Shown here: positions 22,452-32,870 of the stretch, in pieces
Layout: every line of letters begins with the position of its first letter
How positions within the stretch are numbered: the first letter of the stretch is position 1
NCBI GenBank assembly: GCA_010015655.1
Contig: ML976660.1
Coordinates: 658,252 to 722,251 of the forward strand
Source: Bimuria novae-zelandiae CBS 107.79
Taxonomy: Eukaryota; Ascomycota; Dothideomycetes; Pleosporales; Didymosphaeriaceae
Direction of reading: 5' to 3'
DNA: 64,000 nt
Notes under the pieces: model-generated
The model's input: the letters and a program-made list of their open reading frames with translations, nothing else
What the model was told of the DNA's origin: nothing
Database searches by the model: none
Translations under genes and position numbers: made by a program

Positions 22452-24631
22452 GCATTGTTGACGGAGGGATTTTGTTCTGGCTTCTAGATAGGTATGTGAG
22501 GAAGCTGGAGAGAGTGAGAAGGGTGATTCAAACAAAGTTGGTAGGCGCCCACACGTGTTTAAGCAAGCATAGGGATGGGTGGGGTAAACGACAGCCCAGC
22601 CTATTACCGTGGCTATGGTACCACACGACAACGTATACGGCACACTCAGTCTCTTCGGTCTCCAATAGCTGCAGAGATCCCCGCCGTTGTTTATCACCAA
22701 TTAGCGGCTGAAATATACGTGTCGCCCACTTCTGTCTCGGTGACGCAATCTACGCTTATCTCAATATTATAGTCGGATGAGAAAACCACCTGCCAGTCAT
22801 TAGACGCAGAGAGCGGTGGCCATAATCTCTTCTAGGCTTCGAAAAACACGTGCGCAAGGCAGCCGTGTGGTGGGGATGATTGATTTGAAGAGAAGTTGGT
22901 GTTGAGGTGTTGAGGGAGGGCGGTGGCCATCAATCGATGGAGCAGTGCGAACTTGCCGGTGAAAAGAAATTCGGACTTGGTCATCGGTGAGAGATGACTT
23001 GATGAATAATATTTTTGATACGAGGCTCCCTCCGCTTGCTGGTGGGTACCAACAGGCTCTACAGGCAACGGAGTTGGGAGATTGGAGGCTGATTGTAAGG
23101 CAAAACGGCTATGTTCGTGTCCCACCGCACGGGGTTAAAAAAGGAAATGAAGTGGCGATTGTATTTGTTGCTGTATCGCCCCGCTGCTGAGACATGGGGG
23201 CGATACTTTTGCGATCGTAAGCGAATGTCTTGTGGAAGGATTGAGGATATGGTGAGCTGCAAGGCTTTTTGCGCGAGAGTAAACTGAAGCCTTGAGAGAT
23301 CGCAATCTGTTAAGGTAGTTGGCACTTAATTAGGGAAGGAGGTTACTTTTCTAATGATCACGCAGCTCTAGGCGTCCTAGATAGCCTGTTGAAATTTAGC
23401 GATTTGCGCTATAACTGAAGGCATGGTCAATATCCTGCAGTACACCGCGACGATTGACCAATTTGACCAAGACAGATGTAGATACACACGCTCATGTTAC
23501 CCCGAGGTGCATGACCAATTCATTTGCCAGAGATGCGCTCGGAAGACGTACATTATCGTGATCATGTACGCTTGCACCGTCAGGAATGCTGGTCAGTGCC
23601 TCTCGCATTGCCTTCTGTATGCTCCAATACATACGACGATCAATTGACGAGATCTGCACAAAATGCACATAAGCTGAGTAGAGGAATAAGAGTGGACCGT
23701 GGAGGGGCAATCTTACTAACAAGAACCATCTGCGCCTCGCTTACCTCCAAACGGCCCCAATGCAACCTGCTCAGCCTGGTCGAATCCTACGGCCGGAATT
23801 AGATTCTCAATTACTGGGCACTGCGATGGCTGGCTGGCCAACGACTGCACCGAGCAGGTCAACAACGCCTTCGCGCTGCAATTTTCTTCGTTTGCGGAAG
23901 GGACATGGGGATCCTGGGGCAACATTCGAAAAGCAGACGGCCATGTTGAAAACTCCTCTAGGCACAACGCGCGTAAAGTTGTTAGCAAAACCTCAAGAGC
24001 ATTCCTTATCGCCCGAGACACCCCCTTATGAAAGTTGCAATACGTAAGCAGCATCTGCGCAAACACCAAGTTGCGGCTCATCGCTCAGCCTCCACGTTGT
24101 GCTAACCACATGCAGTAGCCATTTCGAACGCCTCCACCATCTTTCGCCCGCACAGACCGCACCATGCCTTGCTCCCGCAGAACGAGCATGCATTGACGGC
24201 ACATGGCGCAAATTAATTGGCCTGGGCACTGTTGGCCCTCAGTAGCTGAAGATGATGTGTACGTTAGGCTCTCTTTGTCTTGGGAACAAGGAGTGGCGTC
24301 GCTGAACCTCTGCTTTACATAATGACCGTGCTGCCCGGATGGCGAGTTGAGGAGTAATCCGCTCTTTCGGTCTCTGCCGACGCTGCTCTTTCTCTTTGTT
24401 TCTGTTCTCGTTCACCTGGCGGTACCCATAATCATAATTTAATGAACGGTGCTACCTGAACACCCAACTTGCACTACCTCCAAGACTTGCGTCAAACACT
24501 CACGTTCGTGTATCACGACATTTCATTCACTGTACTATCAAACGCGGAAGGACCAAGCCGTCCTCTTCAACTACGCAGTCAAAGAGGTAACAGCGCGCCT
24601 CACCACCAAGGCCAGCGAGCCAATCACCACC
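22452..24631. other. Spacer, no gene seen
   Basis: 2.2 kb with several frames of 70-120 codons on both strands, none with a recognisable domain or consistent splice partners. Contains the promoter and leader of the membrane protein gene at its right end. Confidence 0.45.
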
Positions 24632-25681
24632 ATGGTAAACCAAGAAGCCCTCGACGTCTTCAATCCTACCTGCGAGGACGGCGCAAAATACTACGCATGC
24701 GAGGCCACATCCTCAAACCGATCACCATTCGTCGGCTGCTGCAGGACCGATCCCTGTAGTATAAGCGGCTGCGCCCAAGGCAATCTCGCACCCGTCTCTT
24801 TCAACGCCTCTGCCTATGACACCATTGGCGCCGGCCTTCCAGATCCCACCTGCCCTTCTGCATCCAACTTCTTCACATGCGTCAACATCCCAAAAAACGA
24901 CACTACCTTTTGGGGATGCTGCAAAACCAACCCATGCCAGACGACGGACCTGCGCTGTCCGAAAAATGACCAAACGCCCGCCACACTGGACACCCAAAAT
25001 CAGCAGTTAGCTTACACCGGGAAGGGAGCGTCAAGCGACGAGAAGGACGGCGGGAGCTCGAACACGGGCGCGATCATCGGCGGAGCGGTAGGCGGCGGCG
25101 TCGCAGTCGTCGCCATCATCGCCATCCTCATCTTTTGCCTGTTCAAAAAGCGACGAGCGCGAAAGCAGAAAGTGGCAGCCAGGCCCGTGGCCACTGAGGG
25201 CCCCGGCCTCCCTACGTCCGAGAAGACGGAATATAGACACTCTACCATGTCCGAAGGTACGATGCCACTCACCACACCCGGCGCAAGCATGAGTCCCTCC
25301 GAACACGGACGTAGACAAGATGCAAATGGCCTTGAAATCATGTCTAACGGTACTTCAGCACCTCCTTTGTACCAGTCGCCCAAGCAGCCGTTCGCGGCGC
25401 AGTTCGGTCAACATCAGTATCAGCAGGTTGGGACCAACGACATTGAGCCAGTAGAGATGCCTGCGGATTCGTCGATGGGTCCCACGCAGAGGTATTCCGA
25501 GCTGCCGGCTGAGGCGAGTAACAAGGCGCCGGTGGAGATGGAGAGCCCGATGATGTCGCCTTACCTGAGCCCAAAACCGAGTCCGCGAGTACCGCAGTCT
25601 CCGCTTTCCCAAGACGGGAGGCCGAGGACGGCGGACAGGACGTATCGGGTGAGCATGGGGAATCTTGGGTCACCTACGTAG
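24632..25681 (+). CDS. Single-pass membrane protein with two GCC-type cysteine repeats
   Basis: One exon, 349 residues, starting at the ATG in accaccATGG; the frame is open further upstream but without a better start. The N-terminal about 140 residues contain two similar cysteine-rich units, each reading C..ggkyYaC....FVGCC..dPC and C....FFTC....FWGCC..NPC. A Ser/Gly-rich linker leads to one transmembrane helix at about 150-172 (GAIIGGAVGGGVAVVAIIAI region), then a basic stop-transfer KKRRARK and a long Ser/Pro-rich cytoplasmic tail with SPYLSPKPSPRVPQSP. There is no classical signal peptide, so the N-out orientation would rely on the helix itself. The same layout recurs in many uncharacterised filamentous fungal proteins; a cell-surface sensor role is plausible by analogy with WSC-type proteins but is inference. 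Confidence 0.8.
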   Translation: MVNQEALDVFNPTCEDGAKYYACEATSSNRSPFVGCCRTDPCSISGCAQGNLAPVSFNASAYDTIGAGLPDPTCPSASNFFTCVNIPKNDTTFWGCCKTNPCQTTDLRCPKNDQTPATLDTQNQQLAYTGKGASSDEKDGGSSNTGAIIGGAVGGGVAVVAIIAILIFCLFKKRRARKQKVAARPVATEGPGLPTSEKTEYRHSTMSEGTMPLTTPGASMSPSEHGRRQDANGLEIMSNGTSAPPLYQSPKQPFAAQFGQHQYQQVGTNDIEPVEMPADSSMGPTQRYSELPAEASNKAPVEMESPMMSPYLSPKPSPRVPQSPLSQDGRPRTADRTYRVSMGNLGSPT

Positions 25682-25883
25682 ATGAACAAATTGTTAGTGA
25701 TTGTAGCGTTCTGATTCTTGTAAATAGTATGGATACCCAGAATGTAATTTGGAGTGGATCCTGCATCTGTTTGGAAGAGTGGTCGCGAAGGCGAAAGATA
25801 CGCAGTGGGATGCGTACGGCCTCATGCGTAACGACTATACCATCAGGTATGTTCTGTGCGCTTTGAAGTCACTTTGTATTATC

Positions 25884-26857
25884 CTACTCGTTTGTCCACT
25901 CGGGCTTCTTTTTTTCCGCAAAAGCCGTCATGCCAATAGTCTGATCTTTCGACCCAAATAATCCATGGAAGATCCTCCGCTCGTACTCGACGCCGTCCCG
26001 GATACCAAGATCCTGGCTCTTGTTTACAGCCTCCTTGCACGCCTTGACAGCAATCTGGCTGTAGCTTGCAATCTTCTCTGCTGTCGCAAGCGCAGCGTCT
26101 ACGCACTGTTGGGGTTCGTCGAACACCTTGGCGGCGAGTCCCCATTCGCCCGCCTGCTTCGCGCTGATGTTGTCTCCCGTGAGAATAATCTCCATAGCTC
26201 TGCTCTTTCCAATCGCCCTCGTCAGCCTCTGACTACCACCACCTCCCGGAATAGTGCCCAGTTTGACCTCAGGCTGCCCAAAGGTCGCCTTGGGCCCTGC
26301 GTATATGATGTCGCCCATCATGGCGAGCTCGCAGCCGCCGCCCAGAGCATATCCGTTGACCGCCACGATCAAGGGTTTCTTCATGAACGATACCAGCTCG
26401 GACCAGTTCTCGATGAAGTCGTCGCCGTAGGCAGTGCTGAAAGTGAGGTCCTTCATCTCTTTGATGTCGGCACCCGCTGCGAAGGCGCGCTCGGAGCCGG
26501 TGAGCACTACGGCGCCGATGGATTTGTCGGCTTGGTAGTCGCGGAGGGCGGCATTGAGCTCGAGGATGAGGGGTGTGCAGAGGGCGTTGAGCGCCTTGAG
26601 GCGGTTCAATTGGACTGTAGTGTGGTCAGATGGTGATTGAACTATTGAGTATGGAAACAATGCGGAGGATAGAGACGAGTCAAAGCTTCAAACAAAGTTG
26701 GTATAGCACAAGGTTACTTACTGAAGCCTACACCGGGCTTTGGTGACGAGACGAGCAGATGCTCATACGTCTTGCCAGAGGAATAGCTGCGAGCGAACTG
26801 GAACCCGCATGGGGGCGCCCGGGTCGCTGCACGGAGCGATGATCTGATGGCTTGCAT
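25884..26857 (-). CDS. echA: Mitochondrial enoyl-CoA hydratase
   Basis: Two exons (26722-26857 and 25884-26614) with a 107-nt intron encode 288 residues. The enzyme hydrates trans-2-enoyl-CoA to 3-hydroxyacyl-CoA in fatty-acid and branched-chain amino-acid breakdown. Exon 1 supplies an Arg/Ser/Ala-rich mitochondrial presequence (MQAIRSSLRAATRAP...FARSYSS) and YEHLLVSSPKPGVGF; the splice then reads IQLNRLKALNAL. Crotonase motifs are complete: AFAAGADIKEM for the oxyanion hole, GGGCELAMMGD with the first catalytic Glu, and FGQPEVKLGTIPGGGGSQRL with the second. Close to mammalian ECHS1 in order and spacing. It is convergent with the membrane protein gene (202 bp) and divergent from RER1. Confidence 0.95.
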
Positions 26858-27240
26858 TTTGAGATCTGTGTCTCAATTGAATCTACCCACTTCACGGAAG
26901 CAGTCGACCAGAAAAGAGTGAATGTGCATCTATCTGCCAAAGCTCGCGGAGTGATGACATAGCGCGGTTGACCTCGGCTCCTCCACCAAAGCTCTCCCGG
27001 CGCGAACCGCCAGCGCGAACATGGGAAAGCGCAAAGCCCACCCTGTCCCTTGGCACGAACCAGCGCCTAACCCTACCTGGTAGGGCTGGAATTCTTCTGG
27101 GAGGCAACCACAGACTCGCGACACGCAGCACTTGCGGTCCTCCACGCTCAACGTTTTCTCCTCCGTCGCCTCTGCGGTTCCTCGCCCTTTCATCCCCCCA
27201 TCCCATTGCCGCCGAATCGGACCCACATCGTCGCGCCAAT
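26858..27240. promoter_or_regulatory. Shared divergent promoter, enoyl-CoA hydratase / RER1
   Basis: 383 bp between two outward-facing start codons; it must serve both genes. Pyrimidine-rich near RER1. No specific site identified. Confidence 0.5.
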
Positions 27241-28094
27241 ATGGACGCCCCCGAGCCAGATACCCCTTTCTCAGCCGTGACGGCGCAGACAACAAAGTAC
27301 GGAAGGGTGCGTGAATTGCTGTCTCGATGGGAGTGGTCTTCGTGGCCCATTGTGGTTGCATATCGTCAAACGAGTTCGGTTGGCAATGCGCTGCTTCCAC
27401 GTGCATCTGTCGCACGGAGATGTTGACACGCTGCAGATGTTCCAAGCCTACCTCGACAAGTCAACGCCTTTTACCACGTACCGATGGGTCGGCACAGGCG
27501 TCCTGTTTCTGATGTTCGCACTCAGAATATTCGTCGCCGAGGGATGGTATATCGGTATGCGCCCCACCCTTTGCTCCCGATGACACGTAAACTATTTATG
27601 TGTGAATATGGAACGCGGCAGCTACGATGGATCGCCAAACTAACACGTTGCAGTCGCATACTCACTCGGTATCTACCTCCTAAACCTCTTCCTGGCCTTC
27701 ATATCACCCAAGTTCGACCCCTCATTGGAACAAGATGAGGGCATGGAAGACGGGACCGCGGGTGGCCTGCCTACAAAGGAGGAGGACGAGTTCCGGCCAT
27801 TCGTGCGCCGGCTTCCAGAGTTCAAATTCTGGTACTCGACCACCAAGGCCATCGCCATTTCCTTCTTTTGCAGCTGGTTTGAGGTCTTTAACCTGCCTGT
27901 ATTCTGGCCGGTGTTGGTCGTGTATTGGCTGATTCTGTTGGTTTTGACCAGTAAGTGCTAGATCGATGAGCACCAGCACAACCGGAAGAGATAGCTAACA
28001 CGCTGTAGTGAGACGGCAAATCCAGCACATGATCAAGTACCGCTACGTCCCCTTCACCGTTGGGAAGACCCGCTACCCGGGCGCCGCGAAATAA
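27241..28094 (+). CDS. RER1: Rer1, Golgi-to-ER retrieval receptor
   Basis: Four exons (27241-27306, 27437-27554, 27654-27950, 28009-28094) give 188 residues, the length of yeast Rer1. Rer1 sits in the early Golgi and returns ER membrane proteins by reading their transmembrane segments and loading them into COPI vesicles. Exon 1 ends TTKYGR; exon 2 continues MFQAYLDKSTPFTTYRW; the next splice rebuilds EGWYIVAYSLGIYLLNLFLA, followed by FISPKFDPS. Four hydrophobic segments are present, with EFKFWYSTTKAIAISFFCSW and the cytoplasmic tail MRRQIQHMIKYRYVPF. Each junction restores conserved Rer1 text, so the model is secure. Confidence 0.96.
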
Positions 28095-28833
28095 GTCGTC
28101 TGCACTTCGTCGGTCGATTTTCACTCTTTGCGAAGATATTATGGTTTGGATGATTTCGGCGAGCGTTGTAAAACAATAGACTTGTTTCTACATACTGGCG
28201 ACACTTGCTCGCCTTAGGGACGAAACGACTGGGAAGACGTTGTCTGGCTGTTGGACTGCATGGTGCATGATAAGAGTTGAATGTATACGTATACGTAGTG
28301 GCACGTACAGCACGATTTACATAATTTAACTCGGGGCAGACTGAGAAACTGTATTCCATTCTTGATGTCAAAGTACTTAAGAACCCTACTTTGCGAGAGA
28401 GCCGGACAAGTCGTGATTTTTGCACATCCAGGTCGGAAAATGAAGCTAGTAGTGGTTCAAGGGATTACCTCACTGATGCGATACATTCAGGCTTTTGCAT
28501 GGTACCTATGCGGCATTTGGGATATAGCGGCGGATCTGTCCGCAAAGTACACCGCAGACACGGTCAGAGACCTTCATGGGTTGTTAAACCGTCTTCATCA
28601 GCAGTGAATTCAAGTTGACATTGCAGCGTGACAGTAGCACGAGAACACTTCCATATTGCTCATGTGGTCGAGCGTGCTCCAGGGCTATTGTATCGTTAAC
28701 CGCTTATCTGATCCCGACGGTGCTTATCAGATCACGGATCCTCGTCTGTGACGTGCACCTGATTTAGTAGCTCCGCCTGCTCAGGTGGTGCAGAAGCTCT
28801 CCCACTTCCTAAATACCAATACCACAATTTCTC
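28095..28833. other. Spacer, no gene seen
   Basis: 739 bp without a conserved coding frame; contains the former promoter of the ferric reductase pseudogene. Confidence 0.5.
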
Positions 28834-30794
28834 ATGGCAGTAGTATTATCATGGCTCGAGAAAACATTGCGCATATCTCTGTCGGGCGCCGTCGACGCGC
28901 TAGGCCGCCCATCTAACATCGGGACTGAAGGCGAAGCGGTACCAGACGACCCGGGGAAAGACCCACGATTTCGGAAGCTAGCTGAATCAGTCCTATTCGG
29001 AAGGAAGCTGGTGAATACGTAAAACCTTGCATTGCTTGCTGTGTTACTCGTCTTTACAGTGTTGCACTGGGGCGAGAGGCTCGCTCTGCGCAAGAGATGG
29101 GTTGCCCGCAAGCGTTCAAAAGGTGAAGAGGTTACCAATGAAGCATGGTCTAGCTCAAGCAGTACTATCGAAGGCACTTCGACGCCTCCGAATGCTCCGA
29201 GTAAGAAAGTCGACGATGTGGATGAGAGGAGCCCGCTTCTTTCCACTACACCGTCAGGACGAAGGATTTCAACATGGAAGAAGCCATATTACCTCTGCAA
29301 AGCGTTCATGCAGTATCAGCCTCGGCCCATCCCCATCATCAACAGGATATTACCTACACACGCCACATCCCTCTGCGTTCTCGCCTATGTAGCTCTAAAC
29401 ATCTTTTACAACTTCTACGGCATGACCTACGAGCTCATGTACATTTTCTCTTTCGCGGACTGATGCGGGCTCATCTTCTTCGCTAATCTGCCGCTTATCT
29501 ATCTTTGGCTGCGAAGAATCAGCCGCTGAAGTTCCTGACGGGGTATTCTTATGAAAATTTGAACATCTTCCATCGAAGAGCAGGGGAATTGATGTGCTTC
29601 GAAGCGTTCTTGCACTTCGCTGGTAAGTGCCCCTTGAGCAAAATAACAACACGGATGTATTTGCTGATGGTCTTTCATGTGTATAGGTATGTTCATCGTG
29701 TGGTTTGGCGTGCTCCGCAAGATCGGCTTCACGCTCGCCCGCTTCCTTTTCAACAAGCTAGTAATCTTAGGCCTCCTTGCCTTTATCTCATACGAAATTC
29801 TTTACTTCACCTCGCTCGGCAGCTTTCGCCAGCGCATGTACGAGGTCTTTCTCGCGCTGCACATCTTCTTCCAGATCGCCGGTCTCGCCTTTCTCTGGTT
29901 TCACTTCTACACCTCAAGACCGTATGTCGAGGCTTCACTCGGAATTTTCATCATCGGCCGCCTTGTTTTCAGACTCTGGCTCAAATCGACGACGCATCCA
30001 GCAACCTTGACCGTTCTCGACGACGACGAGACGGTGCTCCTATCTGCAAATTGGGACACTTTCACCAGGCATTCAGCGCTTGTGCCAAAGAGCATGAAAC
30101 ACGGCTGGAAGCCGAACGACCACACCTTCCTCACACTACCAGCGCTGTCAAGGAAACAGGCCCTCCAAGCCCATCCCTTCACTATCTTCTCAGTCGCGCC
30201 TACCCTCAAGACAGACGAGGAGCGCGCACATGCATGGTTCTCCCTGCTCATCCGCGCCCAAGCCAAGGAGGGAGACACAGGCTTCACGCGCCACCTCCTC
30301 GCATATGCGCGCTCCCATCCACGCACTAAATCCGCCTCGACGGGCCGTACGGCTCTTCACACGCCCTCGACATGCTGAGGTCTTCGGACACTGCTGTAGT
30401 AATAGCAGGAGGGTCAGGCAAAGCACTCGCATACCCTCTCCTCTACGCGCTTCTGGAACCCTCCGCGGATCTCGAAGGTGGCACCAGCAGCAGGGTGGCA
30501 AGGAAGGTCAAGCTCCTGTGGATAACCCACAAAGCCAGCCACCGCTCATGGATCCCAGTAGACAAATGGGACGAGCTGCTATCTTGGGGTCTCGAAGCGC
30601 ACACGCCGCCCCCCACGACTGCCGTTGGACGACCAGACGTCCCTTCCTCCCTTCGCACACTCGTAGGACACGGCCGGACGGGTGTCGTCGTTAGCGGCCC
30701 AGATGGCCTGGTGCGAGACGTGCGGAATACGTGCGCCAAGCTGATAGGCAGCGGCGCGGACGTGCAAGTGCAGGTGGAGAAGTTTGGATGGTGA
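28834..30794 (+). pseudogene. Ferric-chelate reductase (FRE family), disabled
   Basis: The locus reads as a membrane ferric reductase of the FRE/NOX superfamily, which passes electrons from NADPH through FAD and two hemes to external Fe(III). Parts appear in order: an N-terminal membrane segment, MYIFSFAD..CGLIFFANLPL, FLTGYSYENLNIFHRR, heme histidines in FEAFLHFAG and ALHIFFQIAGLAFLWFH, FAD-binding HPFTIF, NADPH-binding VVIAGGSGKALAYPL, and the normal C-terminus EKFGW. One intron is intact (29623-29686). Four lesions interrupt it: an in-frame TAA at 29020-29022, an in-frame TGA at 29461-29463, a frameshift near 29500 and another near 30310-30335, each frameshift equivalent to one lost base. 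The two stops are one C-to-T step from CAA and CGA; CGA (Arg) is usual in FADRCG. Assembly error could explain a frameshift, but hardly all four. Confidence 0.85.
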
Positions 30795-31217
30795 GGGTGA
30801 GGCGCGGTTAAGGGCGGTGTGGTGGGTAAGCCTGTGAGGTGCGGTTGCGGTCTGGTTAGTGACGAGGAAACGTTTCGCTGCCGCATGGGTTAAAGCGGCT
30901 TTGCATTGCGTTTGCATACGGTAGTTTGGGTTGGACTGCAGAGAGTGCACGACAGCGGTGCGCACGTACGGCAGGTTGGTGGTAGATCGTTCGGCTGAGG
31001 CCGATCATGCGAGGGGGACGCGATCTGGAAAGACAGGCTGCGTGGTAACGTTGCACAGCGTATATCGCTCGCATAAGGGATACACACAACGTGTTACTAC
31101 GGATATGGGCTGAGTATTGTCTGCAATCGGATGGACTTTTCGCTAGAGATTTGGTGTCATTGTCCCAGTAGTCATACAATCCCCTTACCTCCCCATCCAC
31201 CCCCGCGGCTACAGCAT
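30795..31217. other. Convergent 3' spacer
   Basis: 423 bp between the ends of the ferric reductase pseudogene and the Gly/Thr-rich gene. Nothing recognised. Confidence 0.5.
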
Positions 31218-31730
31218 CTACTTCTGTCCTCCAGGCTGCTCCTGCTTCTTAATGCCCACAGCCTCGCCTCCCGCCTTCGTCGTATCAGTCACCATACCAC
31301 CAGCCGCTACACACATCGTCAGCTCAAGTCCCCTCACTCACACCCCCTCACCCCCCAAGAATCCCCTACCTTTCGTAGTATCCCCCAATCCACTCGTAAC
31401 CCCCGTCACGGTATCCCCCACGCCCTTGCCCAGCCCAGCCACCGTATTACCGAGCGTATTGGTCGCGCCGCCGACGCCCTTACCCACCGTATCCGTAACC
31501 GAGCCGAGAGTATTGCCTGAGATTGTTAGATCCCCACCCAGGCCAATGGAGGAGAGGCGTTACCAAGACCGCTGGTCGCAGAGCCCCAGACACCTTCGCA
31601 GCGTCAGCATCAGCATTGCCGATCAAAAATGCACCCTGAAACTAAAGGGCATGTTCCGGGGGCAAGGAAAACGTGGCGCAAACGTACCCTTCGACTGCTG
31701 CTGCTGCTGCTGCTCGTTCTGGTCAGACAT
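31218..31730 (-). CDS. Small Gly/Thr-rich repeat protein (102 aa), four exons
   Basis: Exons 31688-31730, 31564-31593, 31370-31516 and 31218-31306 join in frame to give 102 residues. The protein starts MSDQNE, then a run of six Gln coded by repeated CAG, and continues with degenerate repeats of the form GLG.T.G.VTDTVGKGVGG, GLGKGVGDTVTGVTSGLGDT and ending KKQEQPGGQK. It is hydrophilic and low in aromatic residues, with no signal peptide or membrane segment. Similar short Gly/Thr/Val repeat proteins are widespread and uncharacterised in Pezizomycotina; the pattern recalls LEA-like stress proteins, which is only an analogy. The exon chain is supported because every one of three splices preserves the repeat frame and the donors are GTACGT, GTAACG and GTAGGG. 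The first acceptor (GCGAAG) is unusual. Confidence 0.78.
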
Positions 31731-32870
31731 GTTGTCTCGGTTAAGATCTGCGAGTCTGGAAAAAGGAGGGATCGGTGGTTTTGATGTTTGTTTGTATGGT
31801 GAAGAAGGAGCAATAATGTGTAGAGTGAGCCGCCTGTTATAGGTAGGTAGTACCTGCCCTACGCGTCAGCAAACTGCTATGACGTAGTGGCCTACCCCTC
31901 AAGCCCCTCCCCATTACAACTCCATTACAACTCCGCGCGCAAGGCCTCTTCCGACATACGCTAAAGAGACTATCGTCTAGCAAGGATCCCTCCTTTCTCC
32001 ATTTTTGGAATTATCCCCTATGCATGCGTCTCTTGGACGGATTGCTTCATGCTCTTGTGTAGAATATAGAAGTATTGATACTTAGTCTAGACTCATTAAT
32101 TGTCACGTTAAGAACCACAAAACATAGGTAAATGAACCAGATATTTTAGATTAAATCAAAATATGCACACAAAAAGATCTAAACATTGACCCTGCCCGAG
32201 ACAAAGCCAGTCCTGATCCCTCCAATCCAGTCCATATCATACCCACAATTATGCCGAAGCAACGTTGCATCTTTCGTCTCCCCAAGCTCTGCGAATGGAT
32301 CAGATCCGTAAAGCTGGCGACTGGTTCATCGATGAACAGATGTTGATGTGTCATTTCCCCCGTGGGTATCGATCCTCCAGAACAAAATTGAATCTCCACC
32401 TCTATAATTCGCTTGGAAAAAAGGACGATGGCGTAAAGAGGGAGATAAAAAACCGACAGAAAATGGTTCGTCAGATGATGCTGCCCGAGGACTGCTAGCA
32501 AGCGGCGGCAAATGAGGAAGCCTGCAATGGGGTGTCGAAAGAGGCTTCGCCTGGCGCAGAGCGACAGCGGGAATGAGCTCGTGAGATTCCCAACCGTAAC
32601 GCCGAGCCAGAGACGAGTCGCAGTACCAATTGATACTGGGCAGAAAACAAGGCGTCTTGCTCTCTTGCCTAGCTCTGTTTGGACCGCCAACCTAACAACG
32701 TGAAAAACTTTTGTATCCATCATGATGCCATACTGGAAATCCCGCAAATGCAGAACAATGCGCGCAAAGGATGGGCCGTCTATGCAACACAGTATTAAAT
32801 CCTCACGTGCGATATCTAAGGGTATAGTCGCACGCGATTGAAGAACAGCCAATAGTCTTCAATGTCGAGA
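31731..32870. other. Spacer, no convincing gene
   Basis: 1.1 kb that should hold the promoter of the Gly/Thr-rich gene and the eIF4G 3' UTR. A 233-codon minus-strand frame (32151-32852) is present but shows no recognisable domain. Confidence 0.45.

Noticed and set aside
29020..29060. A 41-nt intron that would remove the first stop of the ferric reductase
   Set aside because: It would excise a needed membrane segment and shift out of the frame that continues VLHWGERLALRKRW. A nonsense mutation explains the data better.
32151..32852. 233-codon minus-strand frame downstream of eIF4G
   Set aside because: No recognisable domain, no splice partners, and it fills the eIF4G 3' UTR region. Length alone is not enough.
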